DNA of 64,000 nucleotides from Tetrastigma voinierianum (taxonomy: Eukaryota; Streptophyta; Magnoliopsida; Vitales; Vitaceae), in contig JAEQBH010004574.1 of the NCBI GenBank assembly GCA_016808115.1, positions 203,169 to 267,168 on the forward strand, in the 5' to 3' direction. Position 1 is the first letter of the stretch. Every line of letters begins with the position of its first letter. Positions 55,968-64,000 of this stretch are shown here, one piece after another. A model generated the notes under the pieces. That model did not search any database and had not been told where the DNA came from. It saw nothing but the letters and a program-made list of their open reading frames with translations. A program made the position numbers and the translations under genes.

Positions 55968-57700
55968 CTAGAGCTTTTCAGCTGTTGTATCTCCTTGAAG
56001 CTTGTTTGTAACCCTTTCCAGCATCCTTGCATTAATATTTATTAGCTCATTCTGCTTCTCCTCAATGGAGTTGAGTGCACCCTTAAATTCTCCTTGCACA
56101 TTGTACATAGTTCTCATATTGAAGTTGCAGATGTCAAGGCTCTCTGTCCATAGTTTCTCACTATAGTTTAGGGAGGCTTCCATTTCTTCATCCCTCTCTG
56201 AATTTTCTCCCTGATTTCTTTCTGGCGAGCCTTGTACAAATACCCAAAGGCATTAGGCTTTTGCAGCAGGTTCTTTTCCATCTCCTTCTCCCTTTTCTCA
56301 ACATCTTCGATAAATCCACGATCCGCACCCAGGTTGTTCATTCACAAAAACCTTATATTTCTCCCTTGGTTAGCCCTCAAGGCCTTGTCTCTATTTTCTA
56401 GCTCCTCTCTCAATTCTTCATCTCTCTACTGGAGGGCTGCTACTAAGATGTTTTCTCTCTTCTTTATTTGATCTTCCAAGTGGTTATCTCTCCATCTCAG
56501 TTCTTCTCTTATTTTCTCATCCCTCTCCTTGATCCCCTCCTTTATTTCTTTAAGCATAGCTAGCAACTCAGAGTTGCTGCTATCTTCAGTTGAGCTCTTC
56601 TTCGTGCCACTCTATTTTCTTCTCTCCTCAACTTAGTATAAGCTGGAATTTCCTTGTTTACAGCAGGGGAGAGCACTGGCTACTTGAATCTATTTCAAAA
56701 CCACCCTTTTCACTACTGTCCCCCTCATCAGAAGCAACTGTAGGGACTTGGTCTCTGAGCTCTTAAATTTTTTCCCTCTTTCTTTTTTAGGTAGGCTTCA
56801 GTCTTCTCTCTCCCCCCTCACTCTCCACTAGAGCTTTGAGGACTCCAACAAGAGTGAAAGGTGGGGTCTTGGGGCACCTCTCATCTTCTTCTTCATTAAA
56901 ATTCACACCCCCTTGATGCATAGAAGTATGATCAAGGAAGGGTGGGGGATATTTCTAGTGAAATTCCAGAATTGATTCTTCAATGATCGTCCTCAAATTA
57001 ACCTCATAGCCCTTGACTAGTGCATACAAAAGTATGGCACGATCTTTTCTCATAGTTGAGACATGCATTGAGGGCTTCAACATAGAATATATAAAGTAAA
57101 ACCATACTTTACCTACTTCTGTGAGATCTCTTCTATTGATGTAGGCATGGGAGATTGTTCTCGTGCTCTACCATTCTCTTTGTACGTGAGCTCCTTGGTA
57201 ATCTCCTTGAAGTGAGGATTCTTCTAGAGCTTCTCAAATTCTGAGCAGTCTCCTCCTTCCTTAAGCTTGAACAGTTGGGAGAGGGCCTTTTCTCCAAAAA
57301 GCACCCATCTCCCACGACAACTGCATCAGGTTCTTCACACATCTCCTAGGTTTGCATAAAATTCCTTGACTAGAGTTATTATGCCCAGATCTAGTTGTTA
57401 GTAGATTACCTCCCAGCCTCTTCTCTCTATTACTTCCTTGAAGGGTGGTACTAATTCCTTGAACCCCCTCTCACTGATAAATCCTTTCTTGGTGAGCTTC
57501 TTCTTGAGGATTTCTACCCCCTTGTTAGTCAGGAACACCCTCACTCCTCCTGCATTACCTTCCATCTCTTAGACCTCTTCTCTTACTCTCTCCACAGGAA
57601 CAACTTCCTGGTTCTCGGGTTGCTTAATCCTCTATCTTTGCACATTCTCCATAATGTTCTCAACGACTTCATCTAGAGTGGGAGAGTTAGAGCTAGACAT
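55968..57700 (-). pseudogene. M2 extra 3' ORF (plant transposon-associated protein)
   Basis: ATG at 57,700 gives MSSSNSPTLDEVVENIMENV; then GGVRVFLTNKGVEILKKKLT, KKGFISERGFKELVPPFKEV, IERRGWEVIY, TLVKEFYANLGDV (57,540-57,340), SMHVSTMRKDRAILLYALVK and GYEVNLRTIIEESILEFH. This is the same uncharacterised plant transposon protein family as at 20,070 and 36,146. The C-terminal third is rich in E, K, Q and likely coiled coil, ending in IEEKQNELININARMLERVT (stop at 55,968). Few stops interrupt it, so it is the best preserved copy here. It lies about 95 bp downstream of an internal TATA-like box. Confidence 0.8.
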
Positions 57701-57794
57701 TCTTCTAGAGTTTCGAAAATAGAAGGTGGGAAGGAGTTAGGGCTTAGAGGTTTGAAGAATTTGGTTTGGATTTGAAAATTTTAACTAAGTTCCC

Positions 57795-57806
57795 TTTTTA
57801 TAAAGA
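57795..57806 (-). promoter_or_regulatory. Candidate internal TATA box upstream of the M2 extra ORF
   Basis: The reverse strand reads CTCTTTATAAAAAGGG, located between the internal palindrome array and the ORF ATG (57,700). The arrangement mirrors array-TATA in the LTR of the same element. Confidence 0.55.
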
Positions 57807-57820
57807 GAATGCCCTAGGTG

Positions 57821-58130
57821 CGATGTCACGACTCTAAGAAAATGTCGCGACATTGAGAACATTATGTTCCAACTTTGAGAGAATGTTGCGACTATGTAGA
57901 ATCGATGTCGCGACTTTGAGAAGAATGTCGGGACTCTGTAGAATCGATGTCTCAACTTTGAGAAGAATGTCATGACATTGAACATGCGATGTCATGACTT
58001 TGTAAAGAATGTCATGACTTTGAGAAGAATGTCGCGACTCTATACAATCAATGTCTCAACTCTAAGAAGAATGTCGCGACATTGAACATGTGATGTCGTG
58101 ACTCTGTAAAGAATGTCGCGTGAAAAGGTT
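57821..58130 (-). repeat. Internal GATGTCGCGAC array of M2, ~20-bp period
   Basis: About fourteen copies: GTCGCGAC at 57,844, 57,907, 58,031 and 58,074, with GTCACGAC, GTTGCGAC, GTCATGAC, GTCGTGAC and GTCTCAAC variants between. The intervening phrase is TTTGAGAAGAAT or CTGTAGAATC. It lies between pol and the extra ORF, outside any LTR. Confidence 0.9.
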
Positions 58131-58540
58131 TGCGACTCTTAGATGGCATTTTCACCTTCTTGATTCCTACTTGTTTTCCTCAATCCTATTCATTCAAGCA
58201 TACTCACTTCCTAAAGCTATCATCGAATCATTATAATTGAAAAATAGATAATCATCTCATAATTTTAACAATGATTCAACTGATTAAATCTAACTAAACT
58301 CTGAAATCAAAAGAACTTCAATCAATCAAACAATCAAGCACATAAAAATTAAACTAGACATGAAAGGAAATAATAGTAAATAAAATTTAAAAGAAAGAAA
58401 GCAGTGGAAAATTCTCATAGAGATTTCCTTGATGCTCAAATTAGATGCCGTCCTTCTTGACAAGCATTTCTTTATATTGAAGAATTTTGCACTTAGAATT
58501 TTAATAAAACCAAAAATGGGTTGCCTCCGATAGTACCTTT
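58131..58540 (-). other. M2 spacer between pol tail and internal array
   Basis: AT-rich, no domain; corresponds to the L3 spacer at 19.3-19.7 kb. The reverse strand near 58,530 reads ATCGGAGGCAACCCATT, matching GATGGGAGGCAACCCAT after L3 pol (19,306). Confidence 0.6.
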
Positions 58541-59914
58541 CAGTTTAATGTCCTTAGGCCGGACATTCTTTGTCATGTAATATTTTCAGTAAATTGTTCA
58601 AAAATTATGCTCTAAGACTACTCTTAATTTAAAATTCCTCCCAGATAATGTTTTAGTCTTTGGCCATTCACTTTAAACTCATTCTTGATCTACATTCTTG
58701 ACATCATTGCTCCCAAAAGTTGTATTTACTTGATTGCGTGTATGGACCACTCCATCTGGGCTAAGTTTCCTTGAATAAATGAGCTGGAGTTATTAATAGG
58801 ATTCATCTCTCTTTGAACTCTTACCTGAAATGCTAATCATGCCATTTCTTAGAATTTTCCTTGTAGATCCTGGCATTGTCATATGCTTCATTTCTCAACT
58901 CTTACAGTTCATTTAGCTGAAGTAATCTCTTTTCCTTAGTAACCCAGGAAATCACAGGTTAAGCTATTTGATTTAACCCACATAGTTTTATATTCAGTTC
59001 AGAGAAGTGACAAGGATTTCCAAATCTGATCTTGTATGGGGACATTTCAATAGGAGTCTTATAAGCAGTCTCGTAAGCCCACAATGCATATTCTAACTTC
59101 ATGACAGTCTTTTACGCGCTGTATTCACTTTGTTTTTTCTCAGTATGTTCGCCAGTCTCTGTGGATATCTTTTTCTTGCCCATTCGCAGGTTATAAGCGA
59201 TCCCATAACATGTCTTACTCCATATCTGTTCAAGAGTTTTCCAAATAGTTTGTTTGCAAAATAGCTTCCCTCATCATTGATGATGGTCCTTAGGGCTCCA
59301 TATCACTAAATGTGTTTCTTTGAATAAACCCCACAACTGTGTTTGCATCATTTTTGGGACAAGCTATGGCTTTCAACCTATTTGGATACATAATCCACGG
59401 ATGTATAGATTTCCAAATGAAGGTGGGAAAGGTCCCATGAAGTGTATCCCCCACACATCAAATATTTGCACCCGCTAGGATCACTTGCGAGGGCATCTCC
59501 ATTTCTTGTGTTTATATTTCCCATTCTACAACATCATCATAATTCTTAACCAGTTATGTGTCTCTAAATGAGGTTGGTCAATAGAATCCCGATTGGAGAA
59601 TTTTGTGAGTTGTCCTATCCCCTTAAAAATGTCATCCATCTGGTGATGCATGACATTTGTCTAATATCGGCTGTTGAGTCTCGGTGTTCTAAATCTCACG
59701 ATCGAACGATAATAACCACTCTTACAACGTGTGAGTGGATCATCCCGTATATAGATATGGCATATGTTCTCAACTTCCTCTTCTCACCCCATTGAGTTGA
59801 AATGGTGGCTTGGCATTCACAAGCTAGTATTCACAAGGTCGACATACTAGGGTACTTGAGTTGTCGATTGGAATAATTTGCTCATCGAGAAATTTTCTTA
59901 TATTTAGTCACTTT
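58541..59914 (-). pseudogene. M2 integrase and pol tail
   Basis: Reverse-strand pieces in order: LQSGFYWPTSFRDT (about 59,590), MEMPSQVILAGANI, CPKNDANTVVGFIQRNTFS (59,365-59,300), SSMMREAILQTNYL with the second catalytic Asp lost to change, NSLTCDFL (58,960), and VEK-SI-QCQDLQGKF. The pol tail near 58,670 reads like FKVNGQ(R)LKHYL. It is the most decayed integrase of the window, with many stops. Confidence 0.75.
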
Positions 59915-60409
59915 TTAAATCTCTGATGGAAGCCTACATTTTGGATGTTGACTATCATTATCACTTTGCCTTTGCTCCCTGATCTCAATGTCAAAATTTT
60001 GCAACAATAGCACCCATATGATGAGTTTAGGCTTAGCATTCTTCTTTGCCACCAGGTATTTGATTATTCCATGATCAGTGTATCTGATGACATGAGATCC
60101 TAATATGTATGGCTTGAACTTCTCACAAGCAAAGACCATTGCCAGCATTTCTTTTTCAGTTGTTGAATAATTTTCTTGAGCTTCATTGAAAGTCTTTTTG
60201 GCATAATAGATTGCTTTAAATATCTTCTCTTTTCTTTGTCCCAACGGCTCACAGCATAGTGTGTCAGCATGATTTCAAAATCCTTGCTTTCAGTCACGGG
60301 TGTTGCCATAGTGGGGCTATGATCAATTGAGCTTTGATTATTCCATCTGATTGGCAGCTTCATCAAACTCAAACCTTGCATCTTTTTCTCGAGTAATTTT
60401 GCACGGTGG
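59915..60409 (-). pseudogene. M2 RNase H
   Basis: An intact 109-codon stretch (60,244-59,915): MGQRKEKIFKAIYYAKKTFN, EAQENYSTTEKEMLAMVFAC, EKFKPYILGSHVIRYTDHGI, IKYLVAKKNAKPKLIIWVLL, NFDIEIREQRQSDND. It holds the catalytic Glu (TEKEMLA) and the H/D segment (YTDH); the first Asp lies in the preceding frame. The region 60,409-60,250 (KDARFEFDEAANQM, PIMATP in another frame) is the connection to RT, interrupted by the solo LTR. Confidence 0.85.
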
Positions 60410-62534
60410 TTGTAAGGACGGAAATGATGTATATATGAAAATATGGTCAAGAAGTGGAATATGGTAAATACTTTCAAAACTAATTTGGCGAAAGTAAGTG
60501 TACTCAAAAACTGAAATGAAAAGTATTACCAACACTCATCCCCTTTCCACAAGTGCACAAGTCATACAAGTAATAAAATGGACTCTAAAAGTCCGGATAT
60601 CGTACCCATGAGGATTGGAGGTTCTCTCTAATTGGAATTTAAGCACTCGGAGTACAAGGGCTCTTCACTATCTAGGTGACCAAATATGATGAGAATTAAA
60701 ATAAATTTAACTAAAGTAAAGCGGTTTTAAAACTAGCTCCTTCAATTGAAATCTATCAAGCAAACAACTCTTAAAAAGTCTAAAATGTATGAAGAGAACT
60801 AGGGATGGTGATAATCATTTAACAATCAATTTGCATTTACTTGAAAGTGCAACGTTTATATGAGTTGAATGCTAAGTTTGTCCCAAAGAACAATGCGGTA
60901 TAACCCAGTTCTCATATATGTTTTACTAATTAGAGATCCACTGTGTTTCCTTTTAAAGGTAGTCCCAATAGAGTTACTTGTAGAATATAATCCTCTTTCT
61001 AAGATGCGGGTATTTTTCCTTTTCGATTATTTCCACCTGATTCTTGGGAATTTGAAGAATCCTTGTCCACAGCATTAAGATTATACGAGCCTTCTCAAAT
61101 CTAATTGGTATCTAGTCATGAATCCCTAATAAAATTTTTCTATCTCATGATTAGATCTCTGCTAACACAGGATCAAGATCCTTTCATTAGGTTGAGGAGA
61201 AACCTGCGATGAAATAAAATGATACATCATCTGACTATTCTCACACATGATAAATTAATGATCTATAGGAAGTAATCTTTCGGAGTTCATTGGTTGGCAT
61301 TAGTCTAACATAGCCCCAAGTTACTGCTCTTTATTCTTAGGAATCTCCATCTCTATGTCACTCAGAGGGCCACCTAGAAATAAGAGCAAATATACGGCTT
61401 CTTACGGGTATAAGCTATGTATTTGAGCAAACTCATTATATAGAATGAGTACCGATTATATAAAATCAGTCTTCGAGACCCATGAGTGTAGAGAAAATCG
61501 AAAATAAGATGTTCAGTAATTAATCCCACACTAGGAGATTTGTTTAATGTTCAATCATCACCAAATCAAAGAAGAAGCAAGAAACAGAAAATGAAGAAAA
61601 AATCGAGAGACGGGAGTGAGAGAGAAAATACAGATTTGAGTTTCAATCTTTTCCTAACAGTGTGAAATTTGAATCTACGATGTTATATGCAGAAATCTCT
61701 TCAATACAAATAAAATAAGCTCTAAAACTACTCCACAAGATACTAAAAATCAAAACCTTAAGCTAAAACTAAAAATGGGTAGGTTGTATTAGAAGGTTTT
61801 TAGAGGAAAACCTGATGAGAGGTTTTCTCCCACCTCCCCCTCATCTCTTCTTAAAAAAATAAAAAATGAATATATATAGTCCTCGGGTGAAAATCGGCTT
61901 GAAAATTGGCCAAAATATCAATTTTTGGGCTTCTGCAGTTTTTCTGACACTTGAGGTGTGACATCAACATTTTTTAGTCAGCATTTTGGAGGTCAAGCAC
62001 TTTGTCGCGACAAAGTAAAACTTTGGCTTGTCTTTAGCTTTGTTGCGACATAATAAAAATTTTTCATGACAAAGTTTGTCTTCTAGCTTTTTTGCGACAC
62101 ATAACTTTGGGTTTGTCGTGACAAAGTACAGCTTCCTGTTGCTAGCTTTGTCATGACATAGTTTGTGCACAACAACTTGTTTTCTTCTCCAATTTGTTGG
62201 GGCCATAACTTCTTCATTTTTAACTCAAATTTGGGCGTGTAAGGTGTTGTTGGAAAGATATTTGAATTGTAGGAATGCAACCATGGTGGATTTGAGCCAT
62301 TTGATCACTCGAATGATACAGAAAATTCACCTCTTCCCACTATGTGTAGTGAGACATCGTTACTCTCTTTTGGAACTATGTTGCATCTTTCTTACTAAAT
62401 CACTTGCTTTCCATCAAAAATCCTGAAAAACCAAGTATAGAGGAAATGTTATGAGTTTTACATGAATATGGATATAAAATACTCAAAATAGCATGTGAAA
62501 TGAACTCAAAACATAGATGAGTTTTACACTCATT
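60410..62534 (-). mobile_element. Solo LTR (2.1 kb) in M2 pol
   Basis: On the reverse strand it begins near ATGAGTGTAAAACTCATCTA (62,534) and ends CCTTACA (60,411). Flanks GGTGG at 60,405-60,409 and 62,535-62,539 match exactly if the terminal bases are allowed to have changed. M2 reading KDFSKIARPP / REKDARFEFDEA is rejoined by its removal. It has a palindrome array (62,170-61,960), TATA-like CTATATATATTC (about 61,870) and a leader related to the M2 LTR. No internal domain. Confidence 0.8.
61960..62170 (-). repeat. TTTGTCGCGACAAAG array in the solo LTR
   Basis: CTTTGTCGCGACAAAG (62,000-62,015) is a perfect 16-bp palindrome; variants are TTTGTTGCGACA, TTTTCATGACAAAG, TTTTGCGACA, TTTGTCGTGACAAAG and TTTGTCATGACA at about 30-bp spacing. 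It lies about 90 bp upstream of the TATA-like box in the LTR orientation. Confidence 0.85.
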
Positions 62535-63440
62535 GGTGGTCTTGCAATTTTGGAAAAGTCTTTTATGAACCTTATGTAAAATCTTGCATGCCCCTGAAAA
62601 CTTCTTATTCCTTTCATTGTAGTTGGTGGCATCTGAGTTTTTATCATAGAAATCTTAGCAGTCTGCTTCAAATCTGTGTAAAAATTTTATGCCAGGGACA
62701 ATACCCAGCCGGTCACCATAAATGGAATTTCTTCTAGTTTAAAGCCGAGTTCTTATCCTTATGACTACGAAATACAGGTTTCAATTTATCCAAGTAGCTC
62801 TCAAACCTTGACCCATATATAGAGAAATCATCCATGAAAATTTCCATTACCTCCTCTACTAAATCTGAGAAGATGGACATCATTCATCTCTGAAAAGTTG
62901 TAGGAGCATTATATAGTTCAAATAACGTATATAAAGAAAGGTTTGCCATATGGGCATGTGAATGTGGTGTATCTTGGTGCTCATGTGTGTAGCGCTATCA
63001 TTATTTGTATGAATATCCATCCAGAAAACAATAGTGAGAGTGTCCTACTAACTTGTCCAACATTTGATCAATGAATGGCAAAGGATAGTGATCCTTTCTG
63101 GTGGCAGTATTCAGCTTCCTGTAGTCTATGCAAACTCTCCATCTAGTCACAGTTCTAGTAGGAATCAACTCATCCTTCTCATTTCTGATCATTGTGGATC
63201 CACCTTTCTTTGGAACCACATGCATTAGGCTCACCTAAGGGCTATATGATATTGCATATATAAACCCTGCATTCAGCTATTTAAGGACCTCTTTCTTCAC
63301 TACTTCTTTCATAACTGGATTCAGCCTTCTTTGATGTTCAATTGAAGTCCTTGCATTCTCTTCCATGAGGATTTTATGCATACAAACTGATGGGTTGATC
63401 CCTTTCAAATCTTCTAATGACCATGCAATAGCCTCCTAGT
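62535..63440 (-). pseudogene. M2 reverse transcriptase fragment
   Basis: Reverse strand: SIEHQRRLNPVMKEVVKKEV (about 63,345), LMHVVPKKGGSTMIRNEKDE, TRTVTRWRVCIDYRKLNTAT, RKDHYPLPFIDQMLDKLVGH, SHYCFLDGYS (63,234-63,005, one intact stretch), NAPTTFQR, then VMEIFMDDFSIYGSRFESYL (about 62,850-62,800) with the catalytic FMDDF intact, and FYIRFIKDFSKIARPP ending at the solo LTR. Several frame changes. Confidence 0.9.
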
Positions 63441-64000
63441 GTTTTATGAGAGTTTCCACCATCTTATGCTCTTTTTCTACAGTCAAATCAGTTGCTAATA
63501 TCGTAGGTTTGGACCTTTCTTCACCAAGGAATGCGTACTTTAGATGCTTTGCCAACTTTTTTAAAATAAGCCTCTTAGAACTCTTTTCTTTCTCCTGGAC
63601 TTTTTCTTCATTGCTTAGATTATCTGTACTTCTTTCATTTAAGCTCAAGACAGTTTTTATCATCGACTTTTCCTTCTTAAATTCATTATTATAGAATGGA
63701 GATAAGATGTAGTCATCAAATGAGTTCTCATTCATATAATCATCATGTTGCTCTTTACAACCAGGAGTTACATCGTCAATTCTCATACATTTTGATTGTT
63801 TTATATCATGTTGCTTCAGACATTGATTAAGGTTGAAGTGGACTTCTTCTGTCCCAACTCTTAGGGTAAGCTCCCCCTTCTTCACATCTATCAAGGCTGC
63901 TTTTATAGCTAGAAATTGTTTGCCAAGCATAAGTGGAATTTGCTTGTCTTCCTCTATGTCAATCACAAAAAAATCAACTGGGAAAATGAACTTTCCTACC
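63441..64000 (-). pseudogene. M2 protease C-terminal part and linker
   Basis: A 176-codon open stretch (63,966-63,436) reads MIDIEEDKQIPLMLGKQFLA, IKAALIDVKKGELTLRVGTE, EVHFNLNQCLKQHDIK, an acidic linker, KKLAKHLKYAFLGEERSKPT and LTVEKEHKMVETLIKH. The usual GRPFLA is GKQFLA. The catalytic Asp part lies beyond the right edge. It is the longest intact linker and served to identify the decayed copies in M1 and L3. Confidence 0.85.

Larger units (their letters stand above)
52440..64000 (-). mobile_element. M2: minus-strand Athila-like element related to L3 (5' part beyond window)
   Basis: Reading leftward from 64,000: protease, RT, (solo LTR), RNase H, integrase, pol tail, an internal palindrome array with TATA-like box, the extra ORF, a 3' region, polypurine tract and 3' LTR. 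It shares with L3 the TGTCGCGAC arrays, the extra ORF, the conserved 3' peptide and the GAGGACAAACAAT pre-polypurine-tract motif. It probably inserted into F. Gag and the 5' LTR lie beyond the right edge. Confidence 0.85.

Noticed and set aside
1..64000. Endogenous pararetrovirus or other plant virus insertion
   Set aside because: Gene order, primer-binding sites, LTRs and 5-bp duplications all indicate LTR retrotransposons; no movement or coat protein motif was found.

Overview
The window is repeat DNA from a flowering plant, most likely a eudicot, and probably from gene-poor heterochromatin. I see no host protein-coding gene, tRNA, rRNA or CRISPR array. Nearly all 64 kb is accounted for by Ty3/gypsy LTR retrotransposons. 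Most look Athila-like: the primer-binding sites resemble the tRNA-Asp type (TGGCRCCGTTGYCGGGGAT-like), the pol order is protease, reverse transcriptase (RT), RNase H, integrase (IN), some copies carry an extra sense ORF after pol, and purine-rich tracts end in a G-run just before the 3' LTR. All reading frames are broken by stops and frameshifts, so every coding call is a pseudogene fragment. The species cannot be fixed from the sequence.

Layout, left half (1-36,140): a minus-strand element (M1) has its protease/gag end near 33.3-36.1 kb and its integrase end near 1.1-6.7 kb. A plus-strand element (L2, 6,656-33,297, target-site duplication CCTAA) is inserted between M1 protease and RT. L2 is itself split by a 15.5-kb plus-strand element (L3, 10,925-26,403, duplication ATGAG) and by a solo LTR (28,439-30,037) in its integrase. 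M1 integrase also holds a 2.7-kb solo LTR (2,089-4,799). A further LTR (1-1,060) cuts off the M1 tail at the left edge.

Middle (36,140-52,430): the 3' half of a plus-strand element (E1: extra ORF, polypurine tract, LTR), about 900 bp of unassigned AT-rich DNA, and a gag fragment of a different gypsy lineage. A pol-less element (D, 42,840-47,057) with a gag remnant carrying 39-residue repeats is inserted in that gag. D's 3' LTR is cut by a plus-strand element (F, 47,058 to about 52,430).

Right half (52,440-64,000): a second minus-strand element (M2), related to L3, runs off the right edge. It is split by a 2.1-kb solo LTR (60,410-62,534).

Most notable are the regulatory layouts rather than the proteins. 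Several LTR families carry their own array of short, often CpG-containing palindromes, typically just upstream of a TATA-like box; TGTCGCGACA in L3 and M2 is the clearest case. In M2, and more weakly in L3, the same motif plus a TATA-like box recurs inside the element directly upstream of the extra 3' ORF, which looks like an internal promoter. Several LTRs also begin with a short perfect hairpin whose sequence differs between families, and the L3 LTR ends in an 84-bp tandem repeat that includes primer-binding-site-like sequence.
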